From: an uncultured Sulfitobacter sp.
Lineage (GTDB): Bacteria > Pseudomonadota > Alphaproteobacteria > Rhodobacterales > Rhodobacteraceae
Reading direction: 5' to 3'
NCBI GenBank assembly: GCA_937138475.1
Contig: CAKZPD010000036.1
Span: 1 to 64,000, forward strand
DNA: 64,000 nt
Shown: positions 60,105-64,000 of the stretch, piece after piece
Numbering within the stretch: position 1 is the stretch's first letter
Layout: each line of letters opens with the position of its first letter
Notes under the pieces: generated by a model
Databases searched by the model: none
What the model was told of the DNA's origin: nothing
Seen by the model: only the letters and a program-made list of their open reading frames with translations
Position numbers and translations under genes: made by a program

Positions 60105-62348
60105 TCAGCTTTGGCGGCGCAGCCACTCCATCACGGCGGGGCGCACCGACATCTGGCCGCTTTCGCGCGCTGCGCTGATCAACCCGCGCACCTCTTCCAG
60201 GTTTGACCGCCGCAGAAGGTTTTTCACCGGGCCGATGGACGCGGGTCGCATGGAAAGATTGCGCAGCCCGATCGCCGCCAGGCACAGCGCCTCGATCGGG
60301 CGGCCTGCGTCCTCGCCACAAAACGACAGCGTCGTCTTGGTTTCGGCGCAGCGCTGAATGATCCCCTCAAGAAACGTCAAAAAGCTGACATTCAGCGTGT
60401 CATAGCGCCGGCGCACGCGCTCGTTCTCGCGGTCGGCGGCAAAAAAGAACTGTTTCAGATCGTTGCCACCAATCGACAGGAAATCGACCTGTTCAAAGAA
60501 TTTGCGCGGCGCGAACGCCAGGCTTGGGGTTTCCAGCATCGCGCCGACCTCGATCGTTGACGGCAGCACATGCCCCAAGCGTTTCTCGGCGGCCAATGTC
60601 TTGTCCAGAATGAACTTGGCCTCGGTGTATTCCTCGAATTGTGCGACAAAGGGAAACATCACCGTCAAGGGCCGGCCGGCGGCCGCCCGGATCAGCGCCT
60701 GAAGCTGCATCCGCATGATGCCCGGCTTGTCCAGCCCCACCCGAATGGCCCGCCAGCCCAACGCCGGGTTTGGTTCATCATTGGGTTTCATATAGGGCAA
60801 AACCTTGTCCGACCCGATGTCCAAGGTCCGAAAGACCACACGCTGACCGTTGGCGGCATCCAGCACCCGCGCATAAAGCTGCACCAGCTCGGACCGGCGG
60901 GGCATCTGGTTGCGCACCAGAAATTGCAGCTCGGTTCGAAACAGCCCAACGCCTTCGGCGCCTGATCCATGCAGGGATGGCAGGTCCGCCATCAGACCGG
61001 CATTCATCTGAAGCCCGACACGCGCGCCGCACAGGGTTTCCGCCGGCTTGTCGCGGATCGACGCATAGCGTTCTTGCGCTGCGGCCAACATGGCGATCTT
61101 GTCACGAAACGCGGTGACAACCGTGTCCTCGGGCCGCAGATGGACAATACCCTGTTCGGCATCGACCATAATGTGATCGCCGTTCAGGGCCTCGGTTGTG
61201 ATGCGTTCGGCCCGGACCAACAGCGGAATGGCCAGGGCGCGGGCGACAATCGCCGCGTGGCTGCCCACGGACCCTTCTTCGATCACAATGCCGCGCAGGC
61301 TGCGCCCGTATTCCAACAGCTCGGCCGGGCCGATGTTGCGCGCCACCAAAATTGGATCGCTGGGCAATTCGGCCCCGGTGTCAGACCCCTGCCCCGTCAA
61401 AATCCGCAGCAGGCGATTGCTTAGGTCGTCCAGATCGCTCAGGCGTTCACGCAGGTAATTATCCGTCGATTGTCCGATGCGCGCCCGCGCCAGCGATTGT
61501 TCCTTTTCGACGGCGGCCTCGGCGCTGAGGCCGCGATTGATGTCCTCTTCCATGCGCCGCATCCAGCCCTTGGAATTGGCGAACATCCGGTAAGCCTCAA
61601 GAACCTCTTGCTGATCCTTATCCCCGGCCCCGGCGATTTCCAGCATCTTGTCGACACCCACGCGCAGCTCTTCGACAGCCGTCTTCAGGCGCTCTAACTC
61701 GCGCTCGGGATCGTCGTTGATCGGGTTGCTGACCACCACGCGCGGCTCGTGCAGCCAGACATGACCTTCGGCGGCGCCTTCCTGCCCGACGGTGGCGCGC
61801 AGCATCACCGGTTGCGAATGGCGCGCCGACATGGCGGCGCCTTCGCCGACAAAAGCGCCCAGTTCAGTCATTTCCGCCAAAACCATGGCGACCACTTCCA
61901 GGGCATATACCTCGTCTGCGGTGAATTCTCGGGCTTGCTTTGACTGCACGACCAATACGCCCAGCGCCTCGCCCAGACGCTGCACCGGCACGCCAAGAAA
62001 GCTGGAAAAGATTTCTTCGCCCGTTTCCGGCATGAACCGAAAGCCGCGGGCGTTTGGTGCATCGGGGGTGTTGATCACCTGGCGGCGCTTGGCCACACGG
62101 CCAACCAGCCCTTCGCCCAGGCGCATCCGGGTTTGGTGAACGGCGGCCTTGTTCAGCCCCTCGGTCGCGCACAACTCAAGCGTTTCGTCATCGCGAAACA
62201 GATAGATCGAGCACACCTCGCAGCCCATGGACGAAGCGATCAGATGGGTGATCTTGTCCAGACGCGCCTGACCGGCGTCATCCCCCGCCATCGCGTCGCG
62301 CAACCGGCCCAACAGCTTGCGGGATTCGGTCTCGCCTCGTTCTGCCAT
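60105..62348 (-). CDS. ptsP: Nitrogen PTS enzyme I (PtsP, GAF domain)
   Basis: The 747-aa enzyme transfers phosphate from PEP to NPr in the nitrogen-type PTS. An N-terminal GAF domain (residues 20-160, ASSMGCEVCSIYLFRDDETL) is followed by the enzyme I N-domain, the phosphohistidine site GSVGSHAAIVARAL (around residue 360), and the PEP-binding barrel with GAEGVGLFRTELQFL, PFVAQFEEY and FLSIGGNDLKQ. It is downstream of lysC, a typical pairing in Rhodobacterales. Confidence 0.95.
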   Translation of the reverse strand: MAERGETESRKLLGRLRDAMAGDDAGQARLDKITHLIASSMGCEVCSIYLFRDDETLELCATEGLNKAAVHQTRMRLGEGLVGRVAKRRQVINTPDAPNARGFRFMPETGEEIFSSFLGVPVQRLGEALGVLVVQSKQAREFTADEVYALEVVAMVLAEMTELGAFVGEGAAMSARHSQPVMLRATVGQEGAAEGHVWLHEPRVVVSNPINDDPERELERLKTAVEELRVGVDKMLEIAGAGDKDQQEVLEAYRMFANSKGWMRRMEEDINRGLSAEAAVEKEQSLARARIGQSTDNYLRERLSDLDDLSNRLLRILTGQGSDTGAELPSDPILVARNIGPAELLEYGRSLRGIVIEEGSVGSHAAIVARALAIPLLVRAERITTEALNGDHIMVDAEQGIVHLRPEDTVVTAFRDKIAMLAAAQERYASIRDKPAETLCGARVGLQMNAGLMADLPSLHGSGAEGVGLFRTELQFLVRNQMPRRSELVQLYARVLDAANGQRVVFRTLDIGSDKVLPYMKPNDEPNPALGWRAIRVGLDKPGIMRMQLQALIRAAAGRPLTVMFPFVAQFEEYTEAKFILDKTLAAEKRLGHVLPSTIEVGAMLETPSLAFAPRKFFEQVDFLSIGGNDLKQFFFAADRENERVRRRYDTLNVSFLTFLEGIIQRCAETKTTLSFCGEDAGRPIEALCLAAIGLRNLSMRPASIGPVKNLLRRSNLEEVRGLISAARESGQMSVRPAVMEWLRRQS

Positions 62349-62394
62349 TGCCGTTCCCCTAAGCTCTTGATTTGCTGGGGTTCGTGTTCAACCC

Positions 62395-63633
62395 TCAGCC
62401 CGCTTTTTCCAATTCAAAGGCATCATGAAGCGCCTGCACCGCAAGTTCCATGTATTTTCGGTCGATCAGAACAGATATTTTGATTTCCGACGTGGTGATG
62501 ACCTTGATGTTGATGCTCTCACTGCTGAGCACCTGGAACATTTTTGCCGCCACCCCGGTGTGAGACCGCATTCCGATCCCCACCACCGACACTTTGGCCA
62601 CATCCGTATCGGCGATCACCTCTTGAAAATTGATGACCCCAGCGTCCTTGGCCTTGTGCACCGCCGCCTCGGCGCGCTTGACCTGATCGGTCGGGCAGCT
62701 CCAGGTCATGTCGGTGCGGCCTTCTTCGGCGATGTTTTGCACGATCATATCGACATTGACGCCCGCATCGCTGAGCGCGGTAAAGATCTTGGCGGCGATA
62801 CCGGGGCGGTCGGCAACGCTGACCAGGGTCATCTTGGCTTCGTCCCGCGAAAAGGCCACACCGGCCACAACATTGCTTTCCATGATTTCCTCCTCGTCGC
62901 AGACCAGCGTTCCGGCGCTGTCCGACTGTTCCTCGAAACTGCTCAGCACCCGCAGCTTGACCTTATACCGCATCGCCAGCTCAACCGAACGGGTCTGAAG
63001 CACCTTGGCGCCAAGGCTGGCCAGCTCAAGCATTTCTTCAAAGGCGATCTTGTCCAGTTTGCGGGCTTTGTCAGTGATCCGCGGATCAGTCGTATAGACC
63101 CCGTCCACATCGGTATAGATATCGCAGCGTTCGGCATCAAAGGCGGCGGCAAAAGCAACCGCCGTGGTGTCTGATCCGCCGCGCCCCAGCGTGGTGATCC
63201 GCCCTTCGGGGCTGACCCCCTGAAACCCGGCCACAACGGCCACCCGCATGCCTTCGGCAAATTTGGCATTGATATTGGCCGGCGGAATATCTTCGATCCG
63301 CGCCGACGAATGGGCGCTGGTGGTTTTTACCGGCACCTGCCATCCCTGCCAGCTGCGGGCGGGAATATCCATTTCCTGCAAGGTCAGCGCCATCAGCCCC
63401 GCCGTGACATTTTCCCCAGAGGAAACAACCGCGTCATATTCGCGCGCATCATACATCGGCGACGTTTCATTCACCCAGCCGACCAATTCATTGGTTTTGC
63501 CCGACATGGCCGACACGATGACAATCACGTCATAGCCCTTGGCCACCTCAACGCCGACGCGTTTTGCCGCCCGCCGGATACGGTCCAAAGTGGCCACCGA
63601 TGTGCCACCGAATTTCATTACAAGAACAGGCAT
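62395..63633 (-). CDS. lysC: Aspartate kinase
   Basis: Phosphorylates aspartate, the first step to Lys, Thr and Met. The 412-aa protein has the kinase domain (LVMKFGGTSVATLDRIRRAA, TLGRGGSDTTAVAFAAA, DIYTDVDGVYTTDPRI) and two ACT domains (TLVSVADRPGIAAKIFTALS; KVSVVGIGMRSHTGVAAKMF), typical feedback-regulated LysC. A GC-rich hairpin lies just upstream (63657-63672). Confidence 0.97.
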   Translation of the reverse strand: MPVLVMKFGGTSVATLDRIRRAAKRVGVEVAKGYDVIVIVSAMSGKTNELVGWVNETSPMYDAREYDAVVSSGENVTAGLMALTLQEMDIPARSWQGWQVPVKTTSAHSSARIEDIPPANINAKFAEGMRVAVVAGFQGVSPEGRITTLGRGGSDTTAVAFAAAFDAERCDIYTDVDGVYTTDPRITDKARKLDKIAFEEMLELASLGAKVLQTRSVELAMRYKVKLRVLSSFEEQSDSAGTLVCDEEEIMESNVVAGVAFSRDEAKMTLVSVADRPGIAAKIFTALSDAGVNVDMIVQNIAEEGRTDMTWSCPTDQVKRAEAAVHKAKDAGVINFQEVIADTDVAKVSVVGIGMRSHTGVAAKMFQVLSSESINIKVITTSEIKISVLIDRKYMELAVQALHDAFELEKAG

Positions 63634-63656
63634 ATTGCGCCCCCCGCCATAGTCGC

Positions 63657-63672
63657 CCCGCGTTTACGCGGG
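63657..63672. terminator. GC-rich hairpin between DUF1178 gene and lysC
   Basis: CCCGCG-TTTA-CGCGGG is a perfect 6-bp stem in the 105-bp gap after the DUF1178 gene. There is no clear U tract; it may be a terminator for the upstream gene or a leader hairpin of lysC. Confidence 0.35.
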
Positions 63673-63738
63673 CGCGCGGCGCCTTGCAAGCCAAAGACAA
63701 CACAATCCCACCCCCAAAGGACCAATCGCCGCAGCTTG

Positions 63739-64000
63739 TCAGTTGGATTTGGCCTTGGGCAAGAAGGGCAAAGGCGCCACCGGAATACCGTCATCAATCA
63801 ACGCCTTGGCATCCTGAAGATTGGCCTCGCCATAAATCGCGCGTTCGGGCCGGGTGCCCAGATGCATCGCCCGCGCCTCATCGGCGAATTTCGTGCCAAC
63901 GTAATCGGCATTCTTTTCGACATCGGCGCGCAGCTTCGCCAGCGCTTTTTCCCGCTCGGAACGGGCGGTTTTGCCGGCCTCGGATTTGCTGCGCGAATCT
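63739..64000 (-). CDS. DUF1178 family protein (5' end cut by window edge)
   Basis: The last 86 codons are visible. The sequence YVGTKFADEARAMHLGTRPE, RAIYGEANLQDAKALIDDG, PVAPLPFLPK with stop after KSN matches the C-terminal half of DUF1178 proteins, small alphaproteobacterial proteins with an N-terminal zinc-ribbon-like part that is outside the window. Function is unknown. Confidence 0.85.
   Translation of the reverse strand, partial: DSRSKSEAGKTARSEREKALAKLRADVEKNADYVGTKFADEARAMHLGTRPERAIYGEANLQDAKALIDDGIPVAPLPFLPKAKSN

Noticed and set aside
63634..63738. Lysine riboswitch before lysC
   Set aside because: The gap is only about 105 bases with one simple hairpin, too short and without the expected multi-stem structure.
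1..64000. tRNA, rRNA, insertion sequences or prophage
   Set aside because: No transposase, integrase, terminal repeats or tRNA/rRNA-like stretches could be recognised; coding is nearly continuous.

Overview
The window is almost entirely one large flagellar gene cluster from a GC-rich alphaproteobacterium. It is most likely a Rhodobacterales/Rhodobacteraceae member of the type carrying a Rhodobacter sphaeroides fla1-like system. Reasons: the fleT-fliEFGHIJ order; a second-tier sigma-54 (rpoN) beside flagellin; FleQ/FleT activator partners; a separate flagellar transglycosylase (SltF) next to a FlgJ without a muramidase domain; and the ptsP-lysC-DUF1178 edge at the right. The FlgP/FlgT proteins, FlhF/FlhG, FleQ-type control and PomAB-like stator resemble gammaproteobacterial polar flagella. 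Species cannot be fixed from the sequence alone.

Layout: 1-2657 flagellin (3' end cut by the window edge); 3040-4518 rpoN; 4515-7312 a minus-strand group of poorly known genes (two cNMP-binding-like proteins, two membrane proteins, a small membrane protein) continuing from flhB; 7312-14799 fliK-L-M-N-(break)-O-P-Q-R-flhB; 14859-22060 fleT-fliEFGHIJ; 22351-24896 a FliL-like/MotF-like gene, fliS and small unknown genes; 24924-25730 an additional rod/hook-family protein; 25831-27564 a CLC-type anion channel inserted in the locus; 27561-43437 flgBCDEFGHIJKL-sltF with giant FlgE (1361 aa) and FlgK (1414 aa); 43527-44524 two unknown genes; 44540-49653 flhA-flhF-flhG-fliA; 49894-53377 flgP-flgT-flgA-flgM-(flgN-like)-DUF2802-like; 53384-54411 an NHLP/nitrile-hydratase-alpha-like gene with a Sel1-type secreted protein; 54613-55719 fleQ; 55716-59417 motA-motB-fliD; 59605-60081 a secreted DUF1566-like protein; 60105-64000 ptsP, lysC and a partial DUF1178 gene.

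Regulation can be read directly from intergenic DNA. I find twelve sites with GG-N10-GC spacing and sigma-54 (-24/-12) character, in front of fliK, fliO, fleT, flgB, flgG, flhA, flgP, the extra rod/hook gene and several unknown genes. I also find six candidate sigma-28 (FliA) promoters, in front of fliC, fliD, fliS, flgM, motA and the FliL-like gene. A GTCAA-N4-TTGAC palindrome, matching the FleQ-box pattern, lies upstream of rpoN. Together these suggest the hierarchy RpoN/FleQ -> FleT and structural genes -> FliA/FlgM -> filament and motor genes. They also tie several uncharacterised genes to the flagellar regulon.

All calls come from reading the sequence; no database search was run. Promoter calls are motif matches and not mapped start sites.
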